Positions 8,850 through 17,607 of a stretch of DNA of 64,000 nucleotides are shown here, one piece after another (position 1 is the first letter of the stretch; the number at the start of each line of letters is the position of its first letter). The notes below the pieces were generated by a model. The model searched no databases, had not been told where the DNA came from, and saw only the letters and a program-made list of their open reading frames with translations. The position numbers and the translations under genes are program-made. Source of the stretch: Nostocoides sp. HKS02 (GTDB lineage Bacteria > Actinomycetota > Actinomycetes > Actinomycetales > Dermatophilaceae); assembly GCF_009707485.1 (NCBI RefSeq), contig NZ_CP046121.1:2852001-2916000 (forward strand), given 5' to 3'.

Positions 8850-9896
8850 TCAGGGGCGCAGCAGGGACTTGATCGCCCGCCGCTCGTCCATGGCGGCATA
8901 CGCCTCGGCCACCTCGGCGAGCGGCAGGTCGAGGTCGAAGACGGCACCGGGGTTGATGCTGCCGTCGAGGACGTCGTCACGCAGCTGCGGCAGGTACTGG
9001 CGGGCCGGGGCGATGCCGCCCGCGATGCCGACGTTGCGGGCGAACAGGTCCCGGACCGGGTACTCGATGCCGTGGGGGACGCCGACGTAGCCGACGGTGG
9101 CGCCAGGCCGGGCGGCGGCGATCGCGGTCTGCATCGACTCGTTGGTGCCGACGCACTCCAGCACGGCGTCCGCACCGACCCCGGCGGTGAGCTCGAGGAC
9201 GGCCGCGACGGCCTCGTCCCCACGAACCTCGACGATGTCGGTCGCGCCGAACTCGCGGGCGATCCGCTGCCGGGGCTCGTGCCGCGACATCGCGATGACG
9301 CGCTCGGCGCCCAGGCGCTGGGCCGCGAGGACCCCGCTCAGGCCGACAGCCCCGTCGCCCACGACCACGACGGTGTCACCCTCCTGGACCCCGGCGGCCA
9401 CCGCGGCGTGCCAGCCGGTGCCCATCACGTCGGACAGCGTCAGCAGGCTCGGCACCATGGCGTCGTCGGGCACCTCGCGGGTGGACACCAACGTGCCGTC
9501 GGCGAGGGGCACGCGGACGTACTCGCCCTGGCCGCCGTCGACCATCGCGCCGTCGCGGTCGTGGCCGCCCCAGAAGCCGCCGTGGTCGCAGCGGGACTGG
9601 ATGCCGACGCGGCAGTGCGGGCAGGTGTTGTCGGAGTACATGAAGGGGGCGATGACGAAGTCGCCCGGGCGCACGCTGCGGACCTCGGCACCGACCTCTT
9701 CGACGATGCCGACGAACTCGTGACCGATCCGCGCGGCATGGGTGACCTCGTTGATGCCGCGGTACGGCCAGAGGTCGCTGCCGCAGACACAGGCTGCCGT
9801 GACGCGGACGATGGCGTCGGTCGGGGCGACGAGCCGCGGGTCGGGCACGTCTTCGATGCGGATGTCGCGGGGGGCGTGGAGGATCGTGGCCTTCAT
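8850..9896 (-). CDS. Zinc-dependent alcohol dehydrogenase family protein (MDR)
   Basis: A 348-residue medium-chain dehydrogenase. Catalytic-zinc ligands Cys38 (CVCGSD) and His59 (GHE) are visible. Of the usual four structural-zinc cysteines I see Cys92, Cys95 and Cys103; the position of the third is glycine. The NAD(P) loop GDGAVGLSGVLAA is near residue 170. The exact substrate cannot be told. It heads the minus-strand run and is divergent from the LLM oxidoreductase gene with a 66-nt gap. Confidence 0.85.
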   Translation of the reverse strand: MKATILHAPRDIRIEDVPDPRLVAPTDAIVRVTAACVCGSDLWPYRGINEVTHAARIGHEFVGIVEEVGAEVRSVRPGDFVIAPFMYSDNTCPHCRVGIQSRCDHGGFWGGHDRDGAMVDGGQGEYVRVPLADGTLVSTREVPDDAMVPSLLTLSDVMGTGWHAAVAAGVQEGDTVVVVGDGAVGLSGVLAAQRLGAERVIAMSRHEPRQRIAREFGATDIVEVRGDEAVAAVLELTAGVGADAVLECVGTNESMQTAIAAARPGATVGYVGVPHGIEYPVRDLFARNVGIAGGIAPARQYLPQLRDDVLDGSINPGAVFDLDLPLAEVAEAYAAMDERRAIKSLLRP

Positions 9897-9950
9897 GGGC
9901 CCCAGCCTTTCACGGGCGGTGGGGCGCGGTCGTCCGTGGGCGGCACGGCA

Positions 9951-9956
9951 TACGCT
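9951..9956 (+). promoter_or_regulatory. TACGCT -10 box, 6 nt before the start codon
   Basis: TACGCT fits TANNNT and is exactly 6 nt upstream of the ATG at 9963, so transcription would begin at or next to the start codon (leaderless mRNA). No ribosome site precedes this gene. Confidence 0.55.
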
Positions 9957-9962
9957 CGCGGC

Positions 9963-10826
9963 ATGCGTTTCGGCATCACGATCCTGCCCGAGCACCGCTG
10001 GCCCGAGGCGGCTCCCCGATGGCGACGGGCCGAGGAGCTGGGCTTCGACCACGCCTGGACCTACGACCACCTGGTCTGGGCGGGGCTTCCGGACTCGCCG
10101 TGGTTCGGTGCACTGCCCACGCTGATCGCCGCGGCGATGGTGACGTCGACGATCCAGCTCGGCACCTTCGTCAGCTCGCCCAACTACCGGCACCCGTACC
10201 TGTTCCTGCGCGACCTGCTGGCAGTGGACGACATCTCCGGCGGGCGGTTGATCTGCGGCCTCGGCACCGGCGGCGACCTGGACTCGGGGGTCCTCGGCGA
10301 CGACCTGCCGCTCAAGGCACGGGTGGACCGGTTCCACGAGTTCGTGGGGCTGCTCGACCGGCTGTTCCGCGAGGACCACGTCGACCATGACGGCGCGCAC
10401 TACCGCACCGTGAACGCCCGCACCCTGCCCGGCCCCCTGCGCCCACCGCACCCGCCGTTCGTCATCGCCGCGAACGGGCCGCGCGTGCTGCGGCTCGCGG
10501 CGGCATACGGGCAGGGGTGGGTCACCTTCGGCACGGGCGGGGCCACGCTCGAGGAGTGGTGGGACGGCGTGGCCGAGCTCAGCCGCCGGCTCGACGCGGC
10601 TGAGGCAGAGGCGCAGCGTCCGCAGCCGCTCCGCCGCTACCTGTCCCTCGACGGCTCACCCCGGTTCTCGCTCGAGAGCGTCGGCCTGTTCGAGGAGCTC
10701 GTGGGGCGTGCGGCGGCCTTGGGCTTCACCGACGTGGTGTCCCACTGGCCGCGCCCCGACGGGGTGTATGCCGGCCGCGAGGCGATCCTCGACGAGGTCG
10801 CCTCGCGGCTCGACGACTGGCGCTGA
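9963..10826 (+). CDS. LLM-class flavin/F420-dependent oxidoreductase
   Basis: A 287-residue luciferase-like (TIM-barrel) monooxygenase/reductase. It shows the family start MRFGITILPEHRW, the AEELGFDHAWTYDH block near residue 28, the GTFVSSPNYRHP segment near 65 and the RLICGLGTGGD segment near 93. Members of this class use FMNH2 or F420; which one applies cannot be told here. The upstream -10 box points to a leaderless transcript. It stands alone on the plus strand between minus-strand units. Confidence 0.85.
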   Translation: MRFGITILPEHRWPEAAPRWRRAEELGFDHAWTYDHLVWAGLPDSPWFGALPTLIAAAMVTSTIQLGTFVSSPNYRHPYLFLRDLLAVDDISGGRLICGLGTGGDLDSGVLGDDLPLKARVDRFHEFVGLLDRLFREDHVDHDGAHYRTVNARTLPGPLRPPHPPFVIAANGPRVLRLAAAYGQGWVTFGTGGATLEEWWDGVAELSRRLDAAEAEAQRPQPLRRYLSLDGSPRFSLESVGLFEELVGRAAALGFTDVVSHWPRPDGVYAGREAILDEVASRLDDWR

Positions 10827-10867
10827 CGCCTGGTTGTGACGCCTGCGCGGACGCCTGCGCTCGTCGG

Positions 10868-11614
10868 CTAGGAGAAGCTGAACAGCGCGATCGGCGCGCT
10901 GGTCGGGGCTGGGGATCCGCCGGTCGGCTCCACCGTGATCCCGGCAGCGATGGCCTTGCTGGCATCGCCCTCGAGCGGCATCGTCAGGGTCGGCCTGGCG
11001 TCATGGGGCATCAGTCCCGCCGACACCATGCCCTTGCCCGGGAACTCCAGCCAGAGCTGGTAGTCCTTCCCGAGCGGGGCCGCCGGCATGTTGTCGGCGA
11101 TGATGACCGCCTTGCCGAGCGACACGCTGCGCACGATCGTGGCGCGGGCGCTGCCGATCGTCTTCTGCAGGCGTTGGGCGTCGTCGGCGCGGAGCACCTG
11201 TTCGGTGGCGGTGAGCTGCGTGCGGCCTGCTCCCGTGTGCCACGGGCTCCACGCGAGGCCACCGATGCCGAGGACGACCGCGGCTGCCGCGGCGAGCAGC
11301 CAGGGCACCCGTGGACGCCGGGACCGCAGGGGCACGACGACCGAGGTGGCGTCGACGGCAGGCGGGGCGACGGGGGGTTCGAGCGGGGGCAGCGGGCGGA
11401 CCGTGGTGATGGCCGCGAGCACCGAGGCCCGCAGGGCCGGCGGTGGCTGCGTCGCGCTGAGCGCGGACAGGTTGGTCGCCGTCGCCCGAAGGCTGGCCAC
11501 CTCGGCCTGGCACTCAGGGCACTGGGCCAGGTGCTGCTCGAACGCCATGCGCTCCTCGGGGTCGAGGGCGTCGACGGCATACGCACCGGACAGGCCGTGG
11601 ATGTCGGCGTTCAT
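10868..11614 (-). CDS. rskA: Anti-sigma-K factor RskA
   Basis: A 248-residue membrane anti-sigma factor. The zinc-binding anti-sigma motif His28-x3-Cys32-x2-Cys35 is at the N-terminus, one membrane span lies at about residues 103-122, and the extracytoplasmic part is an RskA-type domain (QLWLEFPGKGMVSAGLM). It should hold SigK inactive until proteolysis. Its ATG overlaps the sigK stop by 4 nt. Together with the upstream genes it matches the mycobacterial sigK-rskA arrangement with MPT70/83-like targets. Confidence 0.9.
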   Translation of the reverse strand: MNADIHGLSGAYAVDALDPEERMAFEQHLAQCPECQAEVASLRATATNLSALSATQPPPALRASVLAAITTVRPLPPLEPPVAPPAVDATSVVVPLRSRRPRVPWLLAAAAAVVLGIGGLAWSPWHTGAGRTQLTATEQVLRADDAQRLQKTIGSARATIVRSVSLGKAVIIADNMPAAPLGKDYQLWLEFPGKGMVSAGLMPHDARPTLTMPLEGDASKAIAAGITVEPTGGSPAPTSAPIALFSFS

Positions 11615-12267
11615 GGGTTCACCCCCAGGGTGTCTCGCAGTCGGATCAAGCCGTCGCGGATGCGGGTCTTGGCGGTGCCGAGCGGCACGCCCAGCAGCCC
11701 GGCCACCTCGGTGTGGGTGTAGCCCCCGAAGTAGGCCAGCTCGACGGCGCCGCGTTGGGTCTCGGTCAGGGAGTCGAGTGCGTGGCGCACGCGTTGGGCA
11801 TCCAGACGACGTTCGACGGTGTCGGAGGTGACGTCGTAGTCGCGGTCGCGGTTTCGGGACCCGTAGACGTCCTCCCGGTTGGTGGAGGCCTGAGCCGAGC
11901 GCACCCGGTCGACGGCCTTGCGGTGGGCGATCGTCAGGATCCAGCCCAGGGGACTGCCCAAGGAGGGGTCGAACCTGGCGCTCGTGCGCCAGATGTCGAG
12001 GAACACCTCTTGGGTCACCTCCTCGGACTGGGACCTGTCGCGGACCACCCGCAGGACCAGGCCGTACACCCGGGCGGCGACCGCGTCGTACAGGTCGGCG
12101 AAGGCCGACTCGTCACCGCGGGCGCTGCACCTGAGGAGCTCGGCGAGGTCGGGCTGGCCGGGCTGGCTGGGCTGGCTGGGCTGGCCGAGCTCGGGGGCGA
12201 CGCCCGGGCCAGCGCTCCCCCAGGACTGCGGGGGCCCTGGGGGAGTCGCTGGCATGGACACCATCAT
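11611..12267 (-). CDS. sigK: ECF RNA polymerase sigma factor SigK
   Basis: A 218-residue group 4 sigma factor with region 2 (FADLYDAVAARVYGLVLRVV, then EEVTQEVFLDIWRT) and region 4 (LDSLTETQRGAVELAYFGGYTHTEVAGLLGVPLGTAKTRIRDG). A low-complexity N-terminus carries Q-P-S repeats, encoded by CTGGCTGGG repeats at about 12150-12185. An internal ATG at 12255 is an alternative start. It lies 21 nt downstream of the fasciclin gene and overlaps rskA, so it is probably transcribed from the fasciclin promoter and thus autoregulated. Confidence 0.92.
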   Translation of the reverse strand: MMVSMPATPPGPPQSWGSAGPGVAPELGQPSQPSQPGQPDLAELLRCSARGDESAFADLYDAVAARVYGLVLRVVRDRSQSEEVTQEVFLDIWRTSARFDPSLGSPLGWILTIAHRKAVDRVRSAQASTNREDVYGSRNRDRDYDVTSDTVERRLDAQRVRHALDSLTETQRGAVELAYFGGYTHTEVAGLLGVPLGTAKTRIRDGLIRLRDTLGVNP

Positions 12268-12288
12268 GGCGGATTCTGACCGGCGTTC

Positions 12289-12933
12289 TTACTTGGGGAG
12301 CAGGACGCTGTCGATGATGTAGACCGTGGCGTTCGCGGTCTGCACGTTGCCGCAGACGACGTTCGCCGTACCGACCTTGAACGACTCGCCCGACCCGGTG
12401 ACCGAGATCGTGGTGCCGGCCAGGGTCTTGTGGTCACCCGCGAGCTGGTCCGGGGTGAGCCGGCCGGCGACGACGTGGTTGGTCAGGACCTTGGTCAGCA
12501 GACCCTTCGGGTCCTTCATCGCCGCGTTCAGGGTGGCCTTGGGGAGGGCCGCGAAGGCAGAGTTCGCCGGGGCGAAGACGGTGATGTCCTTCGCGGAGTT
12601 GAGCGTCTCGACCAGGCCGGCAGCCTTGACCGCACCGACGAGCTGGCTCAGGACGGGGTTGTTGCTCGCGGCGGTGGCGACCGGGTCGGTGGCCATGCCG
12701 GAGAAGGAACCCTTGCCGTCCTTCGGGACTGCCGAGCACGCGGCGCCGAACGGCGTCGCCGACATCGCGTCGGTCGTGGACGAGCTGGACGAGCTGGGCG
12801 AGCTCATCGCCGAGGTGCTCGATGAGGACATCGTCGAGGCGGCGTTGCTCGAGCCGGTGCTGCCACAGGCGGCGAGGCCGAGCGGCAGGGCGAGGGAGAG
12901 GGCAGCAATCGTGCTGCTTCGTGCGAGTCGCAT
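12289..12933 (-). CDS. Fasciclin-domain lipoprotein (MPT83-like)
   Basis: A 214-residue exported protein. A lipoprotein signal ends at LAAC (Cys23), followed by a Ser/Thr/Met-rich linker (about residues 27-60) and one fasciclin domain with VAGRLTPDQLAG and the usual C-terminal VYIIDSVLLP. The ribosome site AAGGAG precedes the ATG. In mycobacteria the MPT70/MPT83 fasciclin proteins are SigK targets. The gene sits directly upstream of sigK and has a SigK-like promoter, which supports the same regulation here. Confidence 0.9.
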   Translation of the reverse strand: MRLARSSTIAALSLALPLGLAACGSTGSSNAASTMSSSSTSAMSSPSSSSSSTTDAMSATPFGAACSAVPKDGKGSFSGMATDPVATAASNNPVLSQLVGAVKAAGLVETLNSAKDITVFAPANSAFAALPKATLNAAMKDPKGLLTKVLTNHVVAGRLTPDQLAGDHKTLAGTTISVTGSGESFKVGTANVVCGNVQTANATVYIIDSVLLPK

Positions 12934-12971
12934 GGTGTCGCTCCTTGGTGTGGGACGTTCTGACACCAGTG

Positions 12972-12998
12972 ATTCGGGGCCGCGGCTGAGCCGGATTG
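12972..12998 (-). promoter_or_regulatory. Candidate SigK promoter for the fasciclin-sigK-rskA unit
   Basis: On the minus strand CAATCC (12998-12993) is followed by a 15-nt spacer and CCGAAT (12977-12972). This resembles the mycobacterial SigK consensus as I recall it (CCATCC / CCGAAT). It lies about 40 nt upstream of the fasciclin ATG. Confidence 0.6.
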
Positions 12999-13040
12999 CC
13001 CTGATACGCAGCAAGTTTCGGCGAGTTCGCGAGCGTTCCG

Positions 13041-14636
13041 TCAGGAGATCAGGACGACGACGGAGTGGTACCCCGAGGCGCCGTTGGGGAAGGGCGCGGC
13101 CTGCGTCTGCGTCTGTTGGGCTCCCGTGCCATCGGTGGCGCGCACCGTCAGCTCGTGGCGGCCGGAGGTCGCGTCCCAGGGCAGGTACCACTGGCGCCAG
13201 TAGTCGGTACCACCGTCGGGGCCGAGCGTGGCCTTCTGCCACGGGCCCTGGTCGATGCGGACCTCGACGCCCTCGATACCTCGTTCCTGGGCCCAGGCGA
13301 CGCCACCGATGGCGATCCGGCCGGGCGGGTACGTCGCCAGCCCCATGGGGGTGTCGATCCGCGCCTGGGTCTTCACGTCGGCCTTCTCCGCCCACCCGCG
13401 CTGGGTCCAGTAGGCCTGCTGCGCGGCATACGTCGTGGCGGTGAGGCGAGTGACCCACTTCGTCGCGCCGACGTAGCCGTACAGCCCGGGGGTGACCATG
13501 CGCGCGGGGAAGCCGTGCTGAGCCGGCAGCGGCTGGCCGTCCATCGCCACGGCGATGATCGCGTCCCGCTGGTCGGTCAGTGCCTCGATGGGCGTCGAGA
13601 TGGTCATGCCGTCTGTCGACTCGCTGAGGATCTGCTCCACGCCGGGCTTGACCTTGGCGGCCTCGAGCAGGTCGCGCACCCGGACGCCGAGCCAGCGGGT
13701 GGAGCTGATGAACGGGCCGCCGACCTCGTTGCTCACGCAGTTGAGGGTGATGTCGTGCTCGATCATCGGCATCGCGAGGAGCTGCTTGAACGACAGGGTC
13801 ATCGGCTGCTCGACGTCGCCGTCGATGCTCAGGCGCCACGACGAGACGTCCACGCGGGGGATCACCAACGCGGTGTCGACCCGGTAGAAGTCCTTGTTCG
13901 GCGTGCGGAACGGGCTGATCCCCTTCACCGTGCCCTCGAGGCCGGTGGCCAGTGGAGGGAGGGGCGTCGTGGGCGCGGGCAACGTGAACGACGTGGGCAG
14001 GCTCGGTGCGGCCGACAGGTTCTGCCCGATGGTGCCGACCACCGCGGCGCCGGCCGTGACACCGGCGGCGCCGAGCAGGAAGCTGCGCCGCGGCGGCGTG
14101 GACGGGGTGCCCGGCGCGTATGCCGTGTGGTCCAGCGGCGACTCGGCCGACTCAGCCGCCCCGGCCGCGGAGGCCGGTGCGGCCCCAGCCGCCCGTAGGG
14201 CGAGCAGACCCCGCAGCCACGACAGGATGGCCGCGCCAGTGATCGCGGCGGCGAGCGCCGGGATGATGTCCTGCGGCAGCGCGGCGGGTCGGGTCATGGC
14301 GGCGAGGCCGGCCAGCCCGGCCAGGCCGACGAGGAGTACCAGCGCGACGGTCGGGCGTCGGCGGGCGACCAGGCCGATGCCCGCGGCAGCCAGGGCGGTC
14401 ACGATGGCGACGCTGAGCAGGAGGATCGGCTTGTCGTTCGTGCCGAAGTGCTTGATCGCCCACTCCTTGACCGGGGTGGGCGTGGCGTCGATGACGGTCG
14501 AGCCGACGGAGAGCACGGGGGAGGCGGCCGGGTTGACGAAGGCGGCGACGAGGTGACCCACGGCCATCCCTGCGGCGGCAGCCACGAGGCCGCAGACGGC
14601 ATAAGGCCACGTTCGGGTCCACCTGTTGCTGCTCAT
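13041..14636 (-). CDS. Membrane-anchored sulfite-oxidase-family molybdopterin oxidoreductase
   Basis: A 531-residue protein. About four membrane spans occupy residues 10-145, a further hydrophobic/TAT-like segment (RRSFLLGAAGV) lies near 185, then comes the oxidoreductase molybdopterin domain with the Mo-ligand cysteine at about 300 (TLNCVSNEVGG), and a C-terminal dimerisation (Mo-co) domain. The enzyme probably faces outward and reduces or oxidises small S/N-oxides. The ATG at 14636 is preferred over 14645, because the SigK-like -10 element overlaps the earlier ATG. It heads the SigK locus. Confidence 0.88.
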   Translation of the reverse strand: MSSNRWTRTWPYAVCGLVAAAAGMAVGHLVAAFVNPAASPVLSVGSTVIDATPTPVKEWAIKHFGTNDKPILLLSVAIVTALAAAGIGLVARRRPTVALVLLVGLAGLAGLAAMTRPAALPQDIIPALAAAITGAAILSWLRGLLALRAAGAAPASAAGAAESAESPLDHTAYAPGTPSTPPRRSFLLGAAGVTAGAAVVGTIGQNLSAAPSLPTSFTLPAPTTPLPPLATGLEGTVKGISPFRTPNKDFYRVDTALVIPRVDVSSWRLSIDGDVEQPMTLSFKQLLAMPMIEHDITLNCVSNEVGGPFISSTRWLGVRVRDLLEAAKVKPGVEQILSESTDGMTISTPIEALTDQRDAIIAVAMDGQPLPAQHGFPARMVTPGLYGYVGATKWVTRLTATTYAAQQAYWTQRGWAEKADVKTQARIDTPMGLATYPPGRIAIGGVAWAQERGIEGVEVRIDQGPWQKATLGPDGGTDYWRQWYLPWDATSGRHELTVRATDGTGAQQTQTQAAPFPNGASGYHSVVVLIS

Positions 14637-14643
14637 ACTCACC

Positions 14644-14670
14644 ATTCGTACCCCGTGGCCCGGCGGATGG
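14644..14670 (-). promoter_or_regulatory. Candidate SigK promoter for the molybdopterin oxidoreductase gene
   Basis: Minus strand: CCATCC (14670-14665), a 15-nt spacer, then ACGAAT (14649-14644), ending 7 nt before the ATG at 14636. The spacer equals that of the fasciclin promoter. The geometry implies a leaderless message and rules out the ATG at 14645. Confidence 0.65.
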
Positions 14671-14704
14671 GTCCCCCAGCGGGATTACGAGGTGGTGACG
14701 CCGT

Positions 14705-14710
14705 TATCGT
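14705..14710 (+). promoter_or_regulatory. TATCGT -10 box, 6 nt before the start codon
   Basis: TATCGT fits TANNNT and lies exactly 6 nt before the GTG at 14717, the same geometry as other leaderless starts in this window. Confidence 0.5.
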
Positions 14711-14716
14711 GGTGGC

Positions 14717-14941
14717 GTGTCCAGGACCCGCCGTCAGCCCAACTTCGTCGCGTTCATCTCGACCGGCGTGATCCTGGGCTTCGTCGTCGGGTCGTTCGTG
14801 GGTTCCCGGGGTCCGGTCATGACCGAGTACGGCCACTCCTACACCTCCGGCTCGGCCGTGATGTTCATCGGCGTCCTGGGGGCATGTGTGTTCGGGTTGC
14901 TCGCGGCCGTCGTCGCGGTGCTGCTGGACCGGCGCGGCTGA
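14717..14941 (+). CDS. Small two-span membrane protein, unknown function
   Basis: A 74-residue protein with a basic N-terminus (MSRTRRQPN), a first hydrophobic span at about residues 11-29, a short polar loop with MTEYGHSYTSGSA and a second span at about 46-69. The gene is divergent from the molybdopterin oxidoreductase and lies 21 nt upstream of purF on the same strand, so it may be co-transcribed with purF. I do not recognise a named family. Confidence 0.65.
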   Translation: MSRTRRQPNFVAFISTGVILGFVVGSFVGSRGPVMTEYGHSYTSGSAVMFIGVLGACVFGLLAAVVAVLLDRRG

Positions 14942-14962
14942 CGCCTGTGGGAGACTAGGGCC

Positions 14963-16501
14963 GTGGCACGCGGCGACGGACAGCTCTCCCACGATCTGCT
15001 TCCCGGCGAGAAGGGCCCGCAGGACGCCTGCGGGGTGTTCGGCGTCTGGGCTCCTGGCGAGGACGTCGCCAAGCTGACCTACTACGGCCTCTACGCGCTG
15101 CAGCACCGCGGCCAGGAGTCGGCGGGCATCGCCACCTCCGACGGGCACAGCATCCTGGTCTACAAGGACATGGGGCTGGTGTCCCAGGTCTTCGACGAGC
15201 GCTCCCTGGCCTCGCTGCGCGGTCACCTCGCGGTGGGCCACTGCCGGTACTCCACCACGGGTGGCTCCACCTGGGAGAACGCCCAGCCGACGCTCGGTGG
15301 CCACGCGGAGTCCACCGTCGCCCTGGCTCACAACGGCAACCTCATCAACTCCATCGAGCTGCGCGACCTCGTGGCCGAGCGTCGCGCCGACGGTTACGGC
15401 CATGCCGGCGGTGAGCTCGGCCGCGGCAACACGACGGACACCGCGCTGGTCACGGCCTTGCTCGCCGACGACCCCGACCGCTCGCTCGAGGCGGCCGCCC
15501 TCGACCTGTTGCCCCAGCTGCGGGGCGCGTTCTGCTTCGTCTTCATGGACGAGCACACCCTGTATGCCGCGCGCGACCCCCAGGGGATCCGTCCCCTGGT
15601 CCTCGGTCGGCTGGAGCGGGGGTGGGTCGTCGCCTCGGAGACCGCGGCGCTCGACATCGTCGGCGCCTCGATGATCCGCGAGGTCGAGCCGGGCGAGCTC
15701 ATCGCCATCGACGAGGACGGCCTGCGCACGCAGCGGTTCGCTCCTGCCGAACCCAAGGGTTGTGTGTTCGAGTACGTCTACCTCGCCCGCCCCGACACGA
15801 CGATCAACGGCCGCGGCGTGCACGAGTCGCGCGTCGAGATGGGTCGCACTCTCGCCCGGGAGCACCCGGTCGAGGCCGACATGGTCATGCCGACTCCCGA
15901 GTCCGGCACCCCGGCCGCCATCGGGTACGCCCAGGAGTCCGGGATCCCCTATGGCCAGGGGCTGGTCAAGAACTCCTACGTCGGGCGCACGTTCATCGCG
16001 CCGTCCCAGACGATCCGCCAGCTCGGCATCAGGCTCAAGCTGAACCCGCTGCGCGAGGTGATCAAGGGCAAGCGGCTCGTCGTGGTGGACGACTCGATCG
16101 TGCGCGGCAACACCCAGCGGGCGCTCGTCCGCATGCTGCGCGAGGCCGGGGCCGCCGAGGTGCACGTCCGCATCTCCTCCCCGCCGGTCCGCTGGCCCTG
16201 CTTCTACGGCATCGACTTCGCCACCCGCGCCGAGCTCATCGCGACCGGGATCGGTGTCGAGGAGGTCTGCACCTCGATCGGCGCAGACTCCCTCGGGTAC
16301 ATCTCGGAGGAGGGCATGATCGCCGCCACCGACCAGCCGGCATCCGCCCTGTGCACCGCGTGCTTCACCGGCTCGTACCCCGTCGGGGTGCCGAGCGCCA
16401 GCCACCTCGGCACCAACCTCTTCGAGACGCTGCCCCTCGACGTCGACGGAGTGTCGCTCGGCGTCAGCGGCGGCGCCGCTGACGCGCTCTCCCGCCCCTG
16501 A
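14963..16501 (+). CDS. purF: Amidophosphoribosyltransferase
   Basis: The first committed purine step: PRPP plus glutamine to phosphoribosylamine. The 512-residue protein has a 22-residue propeptide before the N-terminal nucleophile Cys23 (DACGVFGVW), the glutaminase domain with HRGQESAGIA and GHCRYSTTG, and the PRPP loop VVVDDSIVRGNT near residue 375. C-terminal cysteines (SALCTACFTG) may help bind an Fe-S cluster, as in Bacillus-type enzymes. Start is GTG. In many actinobacteria purM follows directly; here it is 2.1 kb away. Confidence 0.97.
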   Translation: MARGDGQLSHDLLPGEKGPQDACGVFGVWAPGEDVAKLTYYGLYALQHRGQESAGIATSDGHSILVYKDMGLVSQVFDERSLASLRGHLAVGHCRYSTTGGSTWENAQPTLGGHAESTVALAHNGNLINSIELRDLVAERRADGYGHAGGELGRGNTTDTALVTALLADDPDRSLEAAALDLLPQLRGAFCFVFMDEHTLYAARDPQGIRPLVLGRLERGWVVASETAALDIVGASMIREVEPGELIAIDEDGLRTQRFAPAEPKGCVFEYVYLARPDTTINGRGVHESRVEMGRTLAREHPVEADMVMPTPESGTPAAIGYAQESGIPYGQGLVKNSYVGRTFIAPSQTIRQLGIRLKLNPLREVIKGKRLVVVDDSIVRGNTQRALVRMLREAGAAEVHVRISSPPVRWPCFYGIDFATRAELIATGIGVEEVCTSIGADSLGYISEEGMIAATDQPASALCTACFTGSYPVGVPSASHLGTNLFETLPLDVDGVSLGVSGGAADALSRP

Positions 16502-16525
16502 GCGCTGGACCGCGGTGTATGCCGT

Positions 16526-16993
16526 TCAGTGGATGTACTGGGGCGCAGGCACGGTGCGCAGGGCGGGCCACGGGGGCGACCCGCCCTCGAGCCGGATCAG
16601 CACGAACGGGTACCTGATGAAGTCTCCGCCGGCGGCGAACTCCAGCCCACGATGGGCAAGCGTGGCGATGGCGACGTCCTGGCCGTCCACGCGCAGGCTG
16701 TCCTGGCCCCAGGCGAGCGGCTCGAGCTCGTCCGCCAGGGACTGGAGGTCCCGACGCGCGTTGATACCGGCTACCAACGCGATGTCGTCGTGGCTCACGC
16801 ACTTCGTCACGGCTCCAACGCGGAAGAGGTGAGACACGACGACCCGGTCGGCTGTGCCGCGCACCGGTCCGTGCTGGTCGGTCATGAGGCCGAGCGACGC
16901 ATCGTGGTAACGGCCCCACCAGACCTGCATAGGAGGCGGGAGCTCCGCGTCGGGGATCCCGTCTACATCGTCGATGGTGAAGACGTCACTCAA
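16526..16993 (-). CDS. Hypothetical protein
   Basis: A 155-residue soluble protein with no recognised domain. Notable segments are MQVWWGRYHDASLGLM near residue 22 and IRYPFVLIRLEGG near 126. The start is TTG at 16993, supported by a GGGGAG ribosome site just upstream. It is the first of three minus-strand genes lying between purF and purM and ends 25 nt from the converging purF. It could be recently acquired. Confidence 0.55.
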   Translation of the reverse strand: MSDVFTIDDVDGIPDAELPPPMQVWWGRYHDASLGLMTDQHGPVRGTADRVVVSHLFRVGAVTKCVSHDDIALVAGINARRDLQSLADELEPLAWGQDSLRVDGQDVAIATLAHRGLEFAAGGDFIRYPFVLIRLEGGSPPWPALRTVPAPQYIH

Positions 16994-17008
16994 CGAGACT
17001 CCCCTCGT

Positions 17009-17506
17009 CTAGATCGGTGTGGTCTTGTATCTGCATTCTGCCGCGATGGAGGCGGGGATGACCCAGCTGAACGAGCTCGTCCGGGTCTGCGGCGCCACCG
17101 CGCCCAGAGTTCCCCAGACGTACTTCGTCACCGATGCTCCGTTGTTCTCCGCGTTGCCGCCCGGACCGCTGGCCCGGGCAACCATCTTGTACCAACCGTT
17201 GCTGCAGGCGCCGTCCTGGGTGCTTGTGCTGCAAGCGGTCGAGCTGTAGCAGGTGTGTGAATCGCTGTAGTAGTACGACCATGGGCCCGACGCGCTGGGG
17301 CCGTCGTACATGGTGTACGACACTGCGATCGTGCCGCGGTACCAGCCCACTGCGTTGGCATGGAAGGAGAGGGAGCCGCTGCCGGGCGTGGTGTTGATGA
17401 TCGGAGTGACCGAGCCAGGGTTGACGGCCCAAGCGGCGCTGGGCGTGAGGATCCCGATAGCAAGGACCATGCCCACCAAGGCGGCGAGCGAACGACGAAT
17501 CTTCAT
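17009..17506 (-). CDS. Secreted small cysteine-containing protein, unknown function
   Basis: A 165-residue precursor with a Sec signal peptide (basic MKIRR, hydrophobic core, likely cleavage after AWA at residue 27). The mature part is rich in Ser, Thr, Tyr and Gly and has four cysteines (HTCYSS, TACSTS, GACSNG, AECRY), enough for two disulfides. The strong AGGGGGAACA site precedes the ATG. No family is recognised. The sequence ends shortly after AECRYKTTPI, so it is complete. Confidence 0.7.
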   Translation of the reverse strand: MKIRRSLAALVGMVLAIGILTPSAAWAVNPGSVTPIINTTPGSGSLSFHANAVGWYRGTIAVSYTMYDGPSASGPWSYYYSDSHTCYSSTACSTSTQDGACSNGWYKMVARASGPGGNAENNGASVTKYVWGTLGAVAPQTRTSSFSWVIPASIAAECRYKTTPI

Positions 17507-17607
17507 TGTTCCCCCTGCAGGTAGAGCGCCCCGGGCCACGCTGCAGTCCTCGGTATGGTTCGCCCCCGCCGCTCGCGTGTCAAGGGCTCGCCCCCGTCCC
17601 TCGGTGG

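Noticed and set aside
8649..10826. A 725-codon plus-strand frame spanning the alcohol dehydrogenase region into the LLM gene
   Set aside because: Only the part from 9963 matches a family; the rest is a shadow of minus-strand genes.
14639..16405. A 588-codon minus-strand frame across purF
   Set aside because: It is the shadow of purF with no recognisable protein motif.
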